A stretch of DNA of 64,000 nt from Diplolepis rosae (GCA_030998225.1 JAPYXD010000715.1:4654501-4718500); one strand, 5' to 3'. Positions 34,713-46,172 are shown, counted from the first letter of the stretch. The notes: a model not told the origin generated them from the sequence alone. Translations and numbers: made by a program.

Positions 34713-35999
34713 TTTGAACTTGTTACATTAAACCTCGTAACCCTTTAACAGCGTTACTAAGAAAAATCCCATGTGCGTGCGTCTGCATCCAGGGCACCTC
34801 CTCGTGGTTAGCTAATGGAGGGAGTAGCGTTCCCAATTTCTCACCAAGGTGAGTTAACGAGTACTTGCTACTTGAGGGTCAGGGGGCAAATCCAATCCAG
34901 GTTGTCACTCGAGGATCTGCAACCAAGCTCATCACCTCGATTTTCCCTCTCTTTGGGGAAAACCCCACCTTAATTAATATGCGCGCGCCTTAATTACCGA
35001 CCGCGATCCAGTCTAGTACGATCAATAAATTATAAGATTTGTGGAGGCGTTTGGAAATCTGTACGCGTTGAAAAGAGAAGGCTTACCGCTCGTTAACGAG
35101 GAGAGCGTCTTCCACTATCCTCGTCTCTCCTGGCGCTCGCCGATCGGTCGCCGGTGTTGAAGACTCCAATCACACGCGCTCCCTGGCTAAACGCACGCTT
35201 CCATTGGGCGGTCGCCCGAGAGCACTTAATGTTCACGTGGAGATTTCCCCTGTGCAGAGATAGGTGAAAAGTGATTTAATTGTTGCGTATCGTTTATTTA
35301 TACATGGGATCGTCATTTTTGCTCAATATTTATGATGTTTTAATAATTTTTGAGGTTCATTTATAAGCTCGATATTGGTAGCCATCAACTATCATTTATA
35401 TTATTTATTATATATTATTAACTGTAATAAAATTTTAATATCGAACTAAAATACAATTCTATAATAATAGGATCGAAATATTTATTTATGTATATTTAAA
35501 TATCATACACCAGAATTATCCAATCATTAAAATATATGCATGCGTAAAAATAAAAGAAATATTAATAAAAAAAAAATGCAAGAGAAAAATGAACGTGGGA
35601 CGCCCATCCAGACACTGACTACGCATGAAACTGTTTTACCTAGGGGATTGGGTGAGTAGCAGGACACGCAAGTTAGTGCGGCGTTCTCTGAGATCACGAA
35701 CGAAAATGTCCGTGAAGACTGAATGTGTTTAACCCTATTCAGCAGTTATTTTTGGGAATTTCGCTCCCTTTTTCTCCCAAATCAGCCAAAAATCGAGGCT
35801 GAACCGTCTCACATTCTAGTTATAATATTTTTTATTCGTTTACTCTAGTTATATCTTTTTCATTCTAGTCATTTTGCGAAAGTCCTTATAAGAACTATAT
35901 GATGTACAAAATACGATCGTGCAACCTTCCCGCAGTGTGCATCGAGTAACGCTAATGCCGATGATTCTAGCATTGTTTAATGGTGACATGGGGTTATTC
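34713..35999. other. Unassigned segment with a GC-richer block
   Basis: The block 34755-35290 is clearly GC-richer than its surroundings (e.g. CATCCAGGGCACCTCC, CGCCGATCGGTCGCCGG). It starts right after a short copy of the TAACCC-like end (34722-34752), so it may be an insertion in the composite, possibly the untranslated part of a LINE. No open frame is convincing. The remainder to 35999 is AT-rich without features. Confidence 0.35.
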
Positions 36000-36527
36000 T
36001 GTTTAAAGTAATGGATTTAAGGTTTCCTGAACCTCTGTTACAACTTGCAACAATACACGTTGCCCGTGATAAACTATTTCCTTTCTATATAGGGTTATGG
36101 TGCGGAGGGTTGTGGGGTTATAGTTTTAAGGGGTTACGGGGTTTAATGTAATAGGTTTAAGGTATCTCGAACCTCTCTGACAACTCAAAATAATACAGAT
36201 TACCCGTGATGAACTTTTTCACTGCGATATATGGGGTTATAGGGTTATTGGGTTATGGAGTAATAATGGTTATGATGTGAGAGATGATGACGTTATGGTT
36301 ATAAGGGTTATGGGGTTGAAGTGTTAAGGGGTTACGAGGTTTGATGTAACGGGCTAATCCTTTACGGGCTTATATATCTTAGATGGTGGGGTTTTCGGGG
36401 GTTATGGTGAAACGCTGACCCGATAGGGTTTATCTGACTCTAGATTCAGATTCAGCGACCTCAAAAACATATAGCATACATAGTCTGACCTCAGGACTCA
36501 AAACAATTTTTTTTTGTGGCTGTGTTA
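36000..36527 (-). repeat. Right inverted end of the 23.9-36.5 kb composite
   Basis: This is an inverted copy of 23935-24335: GGTTATGGGGTTGAAGTGTT against AACACTTCAACCCTATAACC, and CTGACCTCAGGACTCAAAAC against GTTTTGAGTCCTGAGGTCAG. The outer tip ends GTGGCTGTGT. An extra duplicated unit (about 36000-36210) precedes the matching part. TATTA occurs next to both tips (left 23930-23934, right 36528-36532) and may be a target duplication. Confidence 0.65.
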
Positions 36528-36699
36528 TTATTAAGTTTTCATATTAAGGATTTCTTTTGTTTTAAAGTTTGCACATTATATCAGAAATTGTAATTTTTCA
36601 TCCGAAGTTTCTCATAATTTGTAGAAGTTAATATCTACTCAAATCATTAAGTTTTTTTTGATCGAATAGCTATTAAAACCATAAAACCCCTTTCGTGAA

Positions 36700-37230
36700 T
36701 TGGTTCCGGATTCAAGTCGCGCACGACTCTTTTGTCATCCATTCACCTGAAACCCATCCCCCGGCCTTAGGCCTGGCAAACAGCTCCTTTTTCATGCCCC
36801 AGCTGCCACAGACAGAGAATGTGTGTTCCGCATCGTCTGCAGAAAAACGGCCGTAACGACACGCCTTCTCGACATTTTTATTGAATTGTTTCAGACATGC
36901 GTTAAAACAACTATAGTATTTAATGTCCCTGCTCCACGCGACTTCGTGTTTATCGAGAACAATTTTGGGGTACTTAAAGGACTTCCTTTCAGTGATCAGC
37001 AAAGCCTTGGTATTCTCAGGAGCCATTCCAAGGTTTTGTATGTCCAACTAACGCTTTTCCCGCTACAAACTCTCATCGATCCTCAGCACCAGGATTTCGA
37101 AGTTTTCAGCATCACATATGACAAGTCCGTCATTCGAGAAGCCGATGATGCTCGTTGCTGCAGGGAGGTCAATGTAAAGGAAATCGTCATCTATCACCCA
37201 CCTATTGCTTAGTCAGTGTTCGCAGATCGT
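36700..37230 (-). pseudogene. R1-clade LINE fragment (reverse transcriptase end)
   Basis: This matches parts of the better LINE at 51.5-55.5 kb: LGMAPENTKALLITERKSFK corresponds to LKMAPEKTEALLVTDRRSFQ, and the sequence then jumps to the C-terminal cysteine region (AEHTFSVCGSWG). The internal stretch between is deleted. The downstream GTCGCGCACGACTCTT also matches the other copy's 3' part (near 51698). Truncated and inactive. Confidence 0.7.
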
Positions 37231-37685
37231 GGACGTTTTTGGCCCTCATCATTGGCCCGTGTGGTAGAAGAGGAAAAATTCCGCTCGCTCCGTTAGAGTC
37301 GAAACGCTCGTAACTTTGGAGGTTGTATCATTGGAGTTCGAGTGTCCTAAATAACACCTTAAGACTTCTCTGACATGAAGTAAAATTGAGAAATACTTTT
37401 TTGCAAAACAGGCACTAAAGTAGTACTTCGAGCCCCTGTAGAGCGGCCGTAAAGTTGTCTATTTACGACCAGCATGTTCATATTATATCTATTTTCTTCC
37501 TTAAGTCCTACTTTCGTTCCTTATTTCCTACTTTTGTTCCTTACGCCCTCTGCACAGTTGCGAAAAATGGATTATATTTCCCCCCAAGCAAATACTTGAT
37601 CGGACCGCAAGATGGCGACAGCAAGGATTAAGCTAACTCCTTCATTGCTCACCAGGGAGCCATCACACGTTCTGGGCTTAGTGCT
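37231..37685. other. Unassigned spacer
   Basis: No gene or repeat recognised; moderately GC-richer than the neighbours. Confidence 0.4.
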
Positions 37686-37985
37686 AATACTTAATTAATC
37701 TAACCAAAGTTTATACTTTTCCATACGTTATTAAATTCAATCAAACTTGTTTCTTGAAATACTGAATAGCCCAAAAATTGTACCTACAATTTTTTAAACT
37801 TGAAGAAAAAACACTTTACGTTCCAGAAAAATATTTAATTAATCTAACCAAAGTTTATACTTTTCCATACATTATTAAATTCAATCAAATTCGTTTCATA
37901 CAATTCGGGGGGCGCAGCCCCCCGAACCCCCTGGCAGGGGCTTTGCCCCCTGCACCCCCACCGGGGCTCCGCCCCTCCCCCCTAC
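37686..37985 (+). repeat. 68-bp direct repeat and GC-rich hairpin block
   Basis: TTAATTAATCTAACCAAAGT... at about 37690-37752 recurs at about 37834-37898 with few changes (spacing about 144). It is followed by very GC-rich hairpins at 37907-37985: GGGGGGCGCAGCCCCCC, GGGGCTTTGCCCC and GGGGCTCCGCCCC. Noncoding. Confidence 0.6.
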
Positions 37986-38338
37986 AGCCCTTTCCACCAC
38001 CTTTCGTGCCATATTTATCAATATTATTGTTATAGCATGTTACTATTCCACCGAGTCGTAATTGAACACTCTCAATACCATTCTACAGACACTCGAAATA
38101 CTTCTTTAGGACGTATTTTGCATAAAATATCGTATGTACCACGGAGGTTGGTCATTTTGGGACTCGACCAATGTATTCAGTCCTCGCCCCACAAGACCTA
38201 CTTTACCTCCTAGATACACAATATACTATTTTGGAATAAAATATGTTGCACATTTTCTTCATAATACGTAACATGTTTTAAGTGACAATTTTAATAACTG
38301 AAAGTAAATGAAGGGTTTGATGACTTAAGGGGATACTC

Positions 38339-38977
38339 TACTATCTTTGCAAGATTAAAAAATTTCGTTTATTTTCATGGAAAAATTAATTTAAAATGTT
38401 CAATCTTTTTACACATTAAAGAAGAGGTTTAACACTTGTACAACAGATTTTTTATTTTTATTTTGTGTGGAAAATCTGGCTGTCCCAGCTGCCTGAAGTT
38501 GATTCTGCTGAGAACTGGTTGACACGATATCTCCAGTTTCAAGAGCCTGAGAGTAAAAATTCCGCCATATTATTAAAAAGTAACCCTTCCGCTATAGCCG
38601 GTACCTCAATAAAAAAAATTCGATGAAAAATAACAAAATGACTAATACTTAAAAATACATAGTTAATATGATTAAATATTTCTAATTCTGCTACCGGCTA
38701 TAGCTGTATATGTGTAGAATATTCCATGAAAATTTGAGCTTGGTCGGTCAAATGGTTTTTTCTAAATCATGTCATCCAGGTCGAAAAACATTGTTTCGAG
38801 AAACAACACAGCACGAATCCGTCCCCGAGACCCTTCGCTTACTCCGCCTTTTTACACCTGTTCTCGAAATTTCTGACCAAAATAATGTTTCCTATAGCAT
38901 TTCTACACATGTCTACTAGAAGAATCTGTGATTTTTAAGAAATCGATTTTTTCAAAAAAAGATAGTAGAGTAACAGC
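38339..38977. repeat. MITE flanked by TTAA, 639 bp
   Basis: TTAA lies at 38335-38338 and 38978-38981. The ends share TACTCTACTATCTTT in inverted orientation after a variable 4-5 bases (GGGGA and GCTGT). A Kolobok- or piggyBac-type parent is possible. No coding content (a 69-codon open stretch is unremarkable). Confidence 0.6.
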
Positions 38978-39047
38978 TTAAGGGAGCGAATAATTTATAT
39001 CTGAATTCGCATATGAATTTACATCTTAATTTTTTTTTTTGTAATGA

Positions 39048-39560
39048 ACACAATTCTGCAAACCTTTGCTATTGAGTAAAATATTGTACTTTAAATAGAT
39101 TTTTCGAAATACACATATCTTGTACCTGATAATTTCATTATATAAGTGTAAACAAATGGTTTCTTTCTTCAAAAAAATTAATTAATTATGAAAAATATTT
39201 TTGTGAAGAAAGGAGCGCTTCCACTCCGTTGGTTATCGAACCCAGGACCTTTCGATTAGCGTTATTACGAAGAGTGACACACCCTTCTAATGATTGACAT
39301 AATTGACTAAAATAATTTGGAAAAATTAGTAAATTAATTAATTATATTTAATTTTGAATACTAAATAATAAATTGAGATTTCTTTGTTTGAAAGTAAGTG
39401 TAAATAAAATGTTTTATTAATTTTATTAATTGATAAAATAAATCGAAATTCCCATACGGCATTATGCATTAAGATTTCTTTGGTATGATGCTAATTCTTC
39501 AAACCTTTACTATGGAGCAAAATACTTCGAATTACATTTTTCGAAATACGTAATTTCTTT
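39048..39560 (+). repeat. Diverged direct repeat pair with a tRNA-like stretch between
   Basis: TTCTGCAAACCTTTGCTATT...TTTTTCGAAATACACATA (39053 on) recurs as TTCTTCAAACCTTTACTATG...TTTTTCGAAATACGTAAT (39496 on). On the minus strand near 39290-39215, AAGGTCCTGGGTTCGATAAC resembles a tRNA T-arm/B-box region and could be a tRNA-derived SINE piece. A full cloverleaf could not be drawn. Confidence 0.35.
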
Positions 39561-39898
39561 TATGTGCCACCGGCGCGCGAACTCGTTTTTTCGCTACAGT
39601 TAACAGTAACGCAATGTAGTATATTGCGCTACAGAGGAGTGAAATGTAACAATCTTCTTCTTATTCTTCTTCTTCGTACAGCGTTAGCACCTTACTGGCA
39701 AAGCCTTGTACATTTGAACTGCGCATGCGTCTATTAAAATCCATTACTACTACACAAGATCGATAAAATCAAAATGGCCGGGACTAGTCGTGACATATGA
39801 AGTGTAATGACTAGCGCCGCAAACAACTACAATACTAGATTAGATTCGAGTGTACGCATAAAAACTCGTATACGCACCGAAGTCGCATAAAATAGAAT

Positions 39899-40033
39899 AC
39901 GTGCCAATGCACATAATTCGGTAAATTACGAGACTCGCGACAATGCTCGCAGGACTGATCGCGCCTCGGCTTCGATCTCCTGCGAGCATTGTCGCTCGTC
40001 ACGCAATAACCCTCATTGTGCGCCTAGGCACGT
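39899..40033. repeat. Strong hairpin / palindromic element
   Basis: CGACAATGCTCGCAGGA pairs with TCCTGCGAGCATTGTCG, and outside these CGTGCCAATGCACA pairs with TGTGCGCCTAGGCACG imperfectly. Noncoding. Confidence 0.6.
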
Positions 40034-40239
40034 AATATACTATTCCATGATAATTTCATTATATACTCTAGCATCTCCGCCCTCTGCCCCCCCCTCTCCC
40101 TTTTCCTGTAATGTGACTGAAATATGCAGAATCAGTTCCTCTAGAAGCATTCCGGTTGTATACAATAGACATATACATATGGTTTTTTCAGGCTGGGGGG
40201 AGGGGGATGTATTTACGCACATTGTGTGAAACTCTTCTC

Positions 40240-40620
40240 CCTTGCCTACTTTGCTCTTTTTGCGACTTCTCAAGGCTTCCTTTTTGGATCTGCCTTCAAA
40301 AAAACCACACACCTCATAGTTCTCGGAAGATGATCGGTCCAGAGCTCTTCTTTTCCGACGAAGAGATAGTACTGCGGTTTGCTGTAAACAAGCCGCCGCA
40401 CTGCGTCCCTCCATGCTGCATCTCTGGCTCCTATCCGGTCATCCAGAATGGCCCACGGTTCCTCCAGTGTCACGTAAGCCTTCGGTGTTCCTCTAAGCTG
40501 CCGCCTTGTGAGTGACCATGAGTGACTAGAGTCGTCATCTCTTCATCAAAGAAGTTCCTAATGGCCTCTTCGACTTTCACAACATCCGTGGTTGGATCAA
40601 TATCCATTATTTCTACCTCG
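40240..40620 (-). pseudogene. R1-clade LINE gag (ORF1) fragment
   Basis: On the minus strand MDIDPTTDVVKVEEAIRNFF, then after a frameshift LRGTPKAYVTLEEP. The order (D-x-T-x-x-x-V-x-x-A-I ... R-G-x-x-K-A-Y-V-x-L) is typical of the segment before the zinc knuckles in R1-type ORF1 proteins. The zinc knuckles are not seen. Broken. Confidence 0.55.
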
Positions 40621-42206
40621 ATGCGAAGATATCAATATCGTATGTAAAATGTTTTCAGAGATGTAATTATTATCGATTTATAATCATCGAATTATTCTCT
40701 CTGTACAATGACAGAGAAATGTGAATACAATATGTTCAACTCATGTAAAGCAACAGATGTGGAAAGTATTGATGCAAACAAAATATGTCATAAAGAAAGT
40801 TAATTTAAGTAGAGGAACCTAATTACAGTGAAAGGACTATCTCCTCTATGGAACTAGAAAGGTAAAAATAAAGTTCATTCAGCTATGTAAGAGGAGTAAC
40901 AGTTGTGAAATTAAAGAATAAAATCATCTTTAACACGAATCATCAATGTTATGATTGAAGGAGTGTCTGGATCTTGCATCGATCCATTTAAAAAATATCT
41001 TCTTGGAAAATGGTTCTCGAAACTACTATTGCCCAGAAAAATGATTAACTATGCTGCTGTATACTCTATCTAACATTTACAGAGTTTCTGTTAATCAAAG
41101 AAATCTCCAGTTTAAAGTACGGTAGTAATATTTAAAAGATATTTGAGATTATCCATGGCTCCAGATCAGACTTCTGCGCAGTGGGTCAGAGAACGCCCGA
41201 AACTGGCCAAAAAGCAACTCGAAAATTGACCTAACGGTAACTTAACATCATACTCAGGAATAGTTGGAGTGCAAATAAAATAATATTTTGTTGATTGAAT
41301 AATTCGTGTTCTAGTTATACTCGTGAAAAGTTAGAAAACATATCTAAATTCTTGATATGGCTATTCATCATATCATTCTTATATTTATCAATTTATGTTC
41401 AATTTGTAAAAAATTCTTTTCGTGTTTTTGTATATGGATATACATAAAAGTAAACAATAAATTGTAGTATTTAACTTACTTCATTGCCATACTTCAGTTA
41501 TTTTAATCACATTGTCGACTTCCGATTCACCATTCTCTGAGATTCCACCTTCTACAATGTCAAATGAGACCTGAATGTATAAGGGATAATCTGAAATTCA
41601 AATAGATATGCCACTTTCGTCGTAAAACTTCAAAAACCGTGTTTAAACAATTTTCAACCTGCCCGAGCGCGACCGCATACCGACATATCCCGCATTGTGC
41701 TGCGCTACGCTGCGTATCGCTACTGTCACTGCACTGCACCGCACAGTTGAACGTCATCGATCCTGGCGCTTATCAAGTTTCCCAAAAGGAACATGACGAA
41801 CTTTTTAAGTGAAATATTTTCATCGGAATGAATTAATATAAATAAACAATCGCTAAACAAATTGCTGCAAAACCTATTTAAACATAAAATAGAATCCCCA
41901 AAGAGTATTTCAGAATATTCAGAGATTTTTTGAAGACCTTTTTCATGAAAAAATAAGTGCCTGGACTTTTTGGGCCACGTGTACCCACGGCGCCAGTAAA
42001 AATACGTGTACCTACGAAGGGTTAATCTTTTAATGATGTTTTGGAACGATCTAATATTCGTTTGGTGGATGCTTGTCTAAGGGAATTGAAGTGGTCAAAA
42101 GTTGATCTTTCGATTCTAAGAGCTAAATGCAAGAAAAGATTCAGAGCAGTATGTAGAATTTTAGAGAAGTTTAAAAAAAATTCAAGTTATTTTGATTCCG
42201 AGTTTA
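40621..42206. other. Unassigned spacer
   Basis: 1.6 kb with no gene, strong inverted repeat or recognised element. A 60-codon open stretch (42041-42223) runs into the mariner end and has no recognisable content. Confidence 0.4.
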
Positions 42207-42865
42207 CCAGGGGTGTTAGTTGAAATTTGCCGGTTTTACTGATAGATGTCGCTAGAGATATGTATACATTTCTATGATTTGGCATCTATGTCATATTTTT
42301 CTATGGACAATAACCTTCAAAAATACACAATTACATTATGCCAAAATAATAGCATCACAGTTGTTTACCTCAATGAATATGTCGAGTTTCGTTCCAAGTA
42401 AATCGCATTTGCGGCATTCGTTGCTTTTCTTATTTCATCAAAAGAAAAAAGCAGTTTAAGCTCATCGATGGCTGGTAGAAACTTATGGTGAACATGCTCC
42501 AGTGATTAGAACATGTGAGACATGGTTTCTTCAATTTAAAAGTGGAGATTTCGATTTAACAGACAATGAACATCCTGGTGCAGCGAAAAAGTTCGAAGAC
42601 GAGGAATTGCAGGCGATATTGGATGAAGACCCAACCCAATCGCAACAACAATTGGCACAAACACTAATTGTGACCCGAGGAGCAGTTTGCCAACGTTTAG
42701 AAGCCACGGGAAAAATCAAAAAGTATGGGAAATGGGTACCACACCAACTGAACGATAGACAAATGGAAAATCGAAAAATCATTTGTGAAATGCTTTTGAG
42801 ATTCCCTTGAGAATTAAGAGTTTTCTTTATTGAAAAAACCGGCAAACTTCAACTAACACCTCTGG
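42207..42865 (+). mobile_element. Internally deleted mariner, TA target
   Basis: This 659-bp copy has terminal repeats CCAGGGGTGTTAGTTGAAAT and complementary TTCAACTAACACCTCTGG, and TA on both sides (42205-42206, 42866-42867). Only the N-terminal half of the transposase remains. Confidence 0.82.
42379..42810 (+). pseudogene. mariner transposase DNA-binding half
   Basis: From ATG 42379 the protein starts MSSFVPSKSHLRHSLLFLFH. An in-frame TAA at about 42457 precedes AHRWLVETYGEHAPVIRTCE, then TWFLQFKSGDFDLTDNEHPG (first helix-turn-helix and linker) and QQQLAQTLIVTRGAVCQRLE (second), ending KKYGKWVPHQL...ICEMLL where the deletion begins. The WVPHxL motif is kept; the whole DD34D catalytic domain is gone. 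Confidence 0.8.
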
Positions 42866-42867
42866 TA

Positions 42868-43369
42868 TACTTCTTAGAAAGATTTGTGTCGATCAATCAG
42901 GGTTTAAAATTAAGAAACGAAAGACAGAATGTTGCGTTGTCAAGTGCGACGTTGCGTTGGCATGGGTACGCCAACCTCATGAGGCTTAATCTTTATTGAA
43001 AAACACAAAAAACACTTGAAAAAAACACATCTTATGAAACCAATAACAAATAAATAATACGAAAACAGACAATAATTACCATAATAAATAAGTTAAAATA
43101 ATTTATAAAAGTCACATAACGTTAATAATTAAAAGCTGAGTCCGTCATTATAATAGGTGTTAAACGAGCAAACAGAGTTTGTAAACTAAGGGAATACATC
43201 GACAAGAGTTTATAGTATAAGTTAACAACGAAGAAACTAACACAAATAAGAACCAATGTGTAAGAAATTCAAACCTAAATTCAATCACGAATCTAATAAT
43301 TTTAATAATGGGAAGTAAATTCTATTTAAAGTAAATATGTCCTCCTTTTTGTTGATACTAAATTTGTTG
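42868..43369. other. Unassigned spacer
   Basis: AT-rich; no gene or repeat recognised. Confidence 0.4.
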
Positions 43370-44510
43370 CATTTTATATGAATGCTGGTATAGTTCCTAA
43401 TATCAAAGTTACTAATGTGAGTCAGCAAATTGTTCTTTCAGGACCTGAGCGTCCTTCTTTGACATTAAAAAAAATTCTGATCGATCGGAAAGGTGAGAAG
43501 CTGCGAATATCAGCTCGAAACTTGATCATGATCCACAAAGAATATTGCAGGCATGCCGTCATGCAGCTAAGAGTCAAGGAGATAAAAATTTGTGCCCTCT
43601 TATGAGTCAAATTTCAAAAAGTCCAGTACGGCCGAAGAAAATTATGAAGTTGTTGGACTCGAAAATAACTCTAATCATGAAAAACAAACCTGAAGAAACT
43701 CTAGCATTTCTTTTGAATAACTTTTTCTCTAAAAATGTTTACATGAATATGAGTTTAGAGGTAAAAGGATGCGGAGCGGATGTTTGATCACCGTATAGCA
43801 AAGTTCGAAAAGTCAAAGCCGATTGTAGACCACCAAAAGAACCGATTTCAATCCATAAAAGTAAGGTTGAAGCCTAATTTCTAGCATTATTGAACCATGC
43901 TGCAAAAAGATTAATCAAATTGCAACGAGAAGTTATACTTTAAAATATGGAGAGTAAAAACAGTACAATGATCGAAGCTGCGAAGCCCCAGGGCTTCGAT
44001 GGAAGTTGAGATCATGCAGAATATAAGCTAAAATATAAGTCAGATGAACTTGATAATTCAAACGTAAGCGATGGAAACTTATCTCCTACGACTCTAATTC
44101 CTCTTCGCCTATTGAGTAAAGATAACACCATCTTACGGTGTATCAGAACATCACAGTCTGCTCGATTTAGTCGACTGATCAACTATTAAAGAATCTGAAT
44201 TGCTTATACTCAGTCAAAAAGCGAATATAAAAGAACAAATCGATCAGTTAGTGATGCTGGAAATTGAACTCGATGATACTCACCGTATACAAATCCACTT
44301 TTCTTTATTCCTAACTTAAATAGACAGAAAGGTGTTCACCACCATAACTGACACGAGGTCAATGCAAACGTGTACAATTTTCCATGCAACACCTAGAACC
44401 TACAATGATTTGTCTCAAAAAACAAATGGTGTTCTTTTGACAAATGTAACGCGCTTATGTACGGAATAAATCCATTGCACGCATGGATAAGTATCTTCGA
44501 ATGTCTCTCT
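43370..44510 (+). pseudogene. Decayed arthropod repetitive ORF, possibly a RAG1/Transib-like transposase relative
   Basis: Pieces in several plus frames follow one protein order: LSGPERPSLTLKKILIDRKG, SPVRPKKIMKLLDSK with ETLAFLLNNFFSKNVYMNMS, DCRPPKEPISI, GFDGS (near 43997), SDGNLSPTTLIPLRLL, SARFSR, then TITDTRSMQTCTIFHATPRT (near 44345-44405) and LMYGINPLHAWISIFECL (near 44455-44508). Stops and frame changes are frequent. I remember this motif order from uncharacterised multi-copy arthropod proteins. The GFDGS and DxK-type motifs could be acidic catalytic positions, but the superfamily assignment is tentative. Its end is lost in a CT-repeat and foreign sequence at 44.5 kb. Confidence 0.5.
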
Positions 44511-44684
44511 CTCTCTCCACCTTCCAGACGATCGACAAAAATTCTATGAACTTTGTCCTTAAACTGCTGAAATATTTATTGCAAACTATCCATGGTATTC
44601 TATGTCTGCTATACTCCATAAGATTAAAATTTTTAAGAATTCGAAACTATTTTATCCCTCAAAATATAAGAACGACAAAATTTG

Positions 44685-45305
44685 AAACAAAACAACTCTT
44701 TAGAATAAATGATTACGAGAACCCAACAAAAAAAGAGGAAAGAAAAAAGAAGGCAATCTTCCAGAACCCCTTTTATGTTTTTCTTTCTTTCTTTTCTTTT
44801 TCTTTCTTTCTTTTCTTTTTCTTTCGTCGTTTCAGTGCTTCTTATATGGGAGAAACTGGCAGAATTCTTAATACTAGAGTACAAAAACATGAAAAAAATC
44901 TTGGGAGAAGTATAATTATCATAATTTACTTTCTGATCATAGAAAGGAATATGCTGATCATGACTTTAATTGGAATTGAGTTGAGATTTTGCACTCGGAA
45001 AATAATAAGGTAAAAAGAGAATTTATGGAGATGTTATATATAAAATAGAGGGAAATTGTTCTATAAGTTTAAAGAAAGACTTAGTGAGGTATAATGGTTG
45101 TTATGACACTACGATGGATTATAGTTAATATACAATTTTTGCATTAATTCTCTTTATTCCATCTTTTTAGAATTTCAGCCTTGAATGGGGTGTTGAAAGA
45201 GAAAACAGAAGAAAGGGATTCTGGAAGATTGTCTTCTTTTTTTTTCCCACCTTGTTTGTTGGGTTCTCGAAATCATTTATTCTAAAGAGTTGTTTTGGTT
45301 CAAAG
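44685..45305. repeat. Inverted repeat pair around a Penelope-like fragment, with a (TTTC)n run
   Basis: ACAACTCTTTAGAATAAATG at about 44692 pairs with CATTTATTCTAAAGAGTTGT at about 45276-45295 (one change), and GGCAATCTTCCAGAACCCC pairs with its counterpart near 45212. Arms are about 90 bp. A polypyrimidine (TTTC)n microsatellite lies at 44776-44828. Confidence 0.6.
44836..45120 (+). pseudogene. Penelope-like element: C-terminal GIY-YIG endonuclease fragment
   Basis: The plus-strand reading CSASYMGETGRILNTRVQKH corresponds to the Y(I/M)GETGR.L..R..EH core of Penelope-like GIY-YIG nucleases. After a frameshift near 44930, SDHRKEYADHDFNW and VEILHSENNKVKREFMEMLY complete the domain tail (with an intervening stop). 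The reverse-transcriptase part is missing, so this is a truncated dead copy. The inverted repeats on both sides may be remains of Penelope terminal repeats or a separate MITE. Confidence 0.6.
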
Positions 45306-45785
45306 GGCATAGCAGGATAAGAATGTGTGTGGTGTCCCGGCCTGATCAGGTCCATATTTTCATCATTAGATGATATCGATCGATAGTGAAATACTCTGGA
45401 GTATTATCTCCCAGAAATGATTTTTATGGAAGTTATGGGGGTTAGAAACAAAATCTAAAGAGTCGTTTTTCTCGAGAACAGCTTGACCGATTTTTATCAG
45501 CGAAAAATATGTTATGGGACTCAATAGTAAACCGTGAGCGCATCGTATACTGGGTGCTATACATCGTGAAGTGGGTATGTTCTATAACAGCTATCACCAA
45601 AAAATAACTTTGGGTGTCTCTGAATTTAGCTGACACCCAGTTAATAGTTCAAAATTTCACAATCTGGATGATAAATGTACTAAAATAATTCCCTTGTCTA
45701 TCTGAGCGCCTGTAGTCACCCTACAATAATTGTAGCTCCTTGGACACGCCGCGTGGAGGTTACAGTAAGATTTTAGACCCCTATC
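45306..45785. other. Unassigned spacer
   Basis: Nothing recognised. Confidence 0.4.
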
Positions 45786-45995
45786 ATGGGGTGTTTGATT
45801 ATCGTGAGTCCCCTTGCCTCTTACAAACCGAGGTGCTTGATTATCGTGAGTCCCCTCGCCTCTCACGAACCAAAATACTTAAATATAGTGAGTCGCCGAC
45901 ACTTACAGACCGGGATGCTTGATTAAACGTGAGTCCCCTTGCCTCTCACGAACCGAGGTGTTTGATCATCGTGAATCCTCTCGCCTTTTACGAAT
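45786..45995 (+). repeat. Minisatellite, about 40-45 bp unit
   Basis: About five copies of a unit keyed on TTGATTATCGTGAGTCCCCT and TGCCTCTCACGAACCGAGGT, with gradual divergence. Open stretches across it only reflect the repeat. Confidence 0.75.
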
Positions 45996-46022
45996 AAAGT
46001 TCTTTGTAAACCTATTCAATCT

Positions 46023-46172
46023 TCGTCACTGTCGTTCTCAATTACAGGCATGATGCTATCCTGCTGAAACATTTTGCTGAGAATTTCAGTTGACTTCAAA
46101 ATCTTTGACAAGTACCTTGCATGGGCCAGGTAGTGTACTGTTACTGTAATATGTGAGCAGCAGCCAACATTC
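46023..46172 (-). pseudogene. Inverted copy of the last exon part of the DDE_4-like transposase
   Basis: On the minus strand VGCCSHITVTVHYLAHARYL and LSKILKSTEILSKMFQQDSI end at an acidic tail (ENDSDED) and stop near 46023. It matches, in opposite orientation, 50098-50215. The plus-strand pseudogene starts directly to its right. Confidence 0.6.

Noticed and set aside
37907..38035. Proline/glycine-rich open frame through the GC-rich hairpins
   Set aside because: It exists only because the hairpins lack stop codons; no homology or start context.
39210..39290. tRNA-like T-arm on the minus strand (GGTCCTGGGTTCGATAAC)
   Set aside because: No full cloverleaf or acceptor pairing was found; kept only as a low-confidence SINE-like remark.
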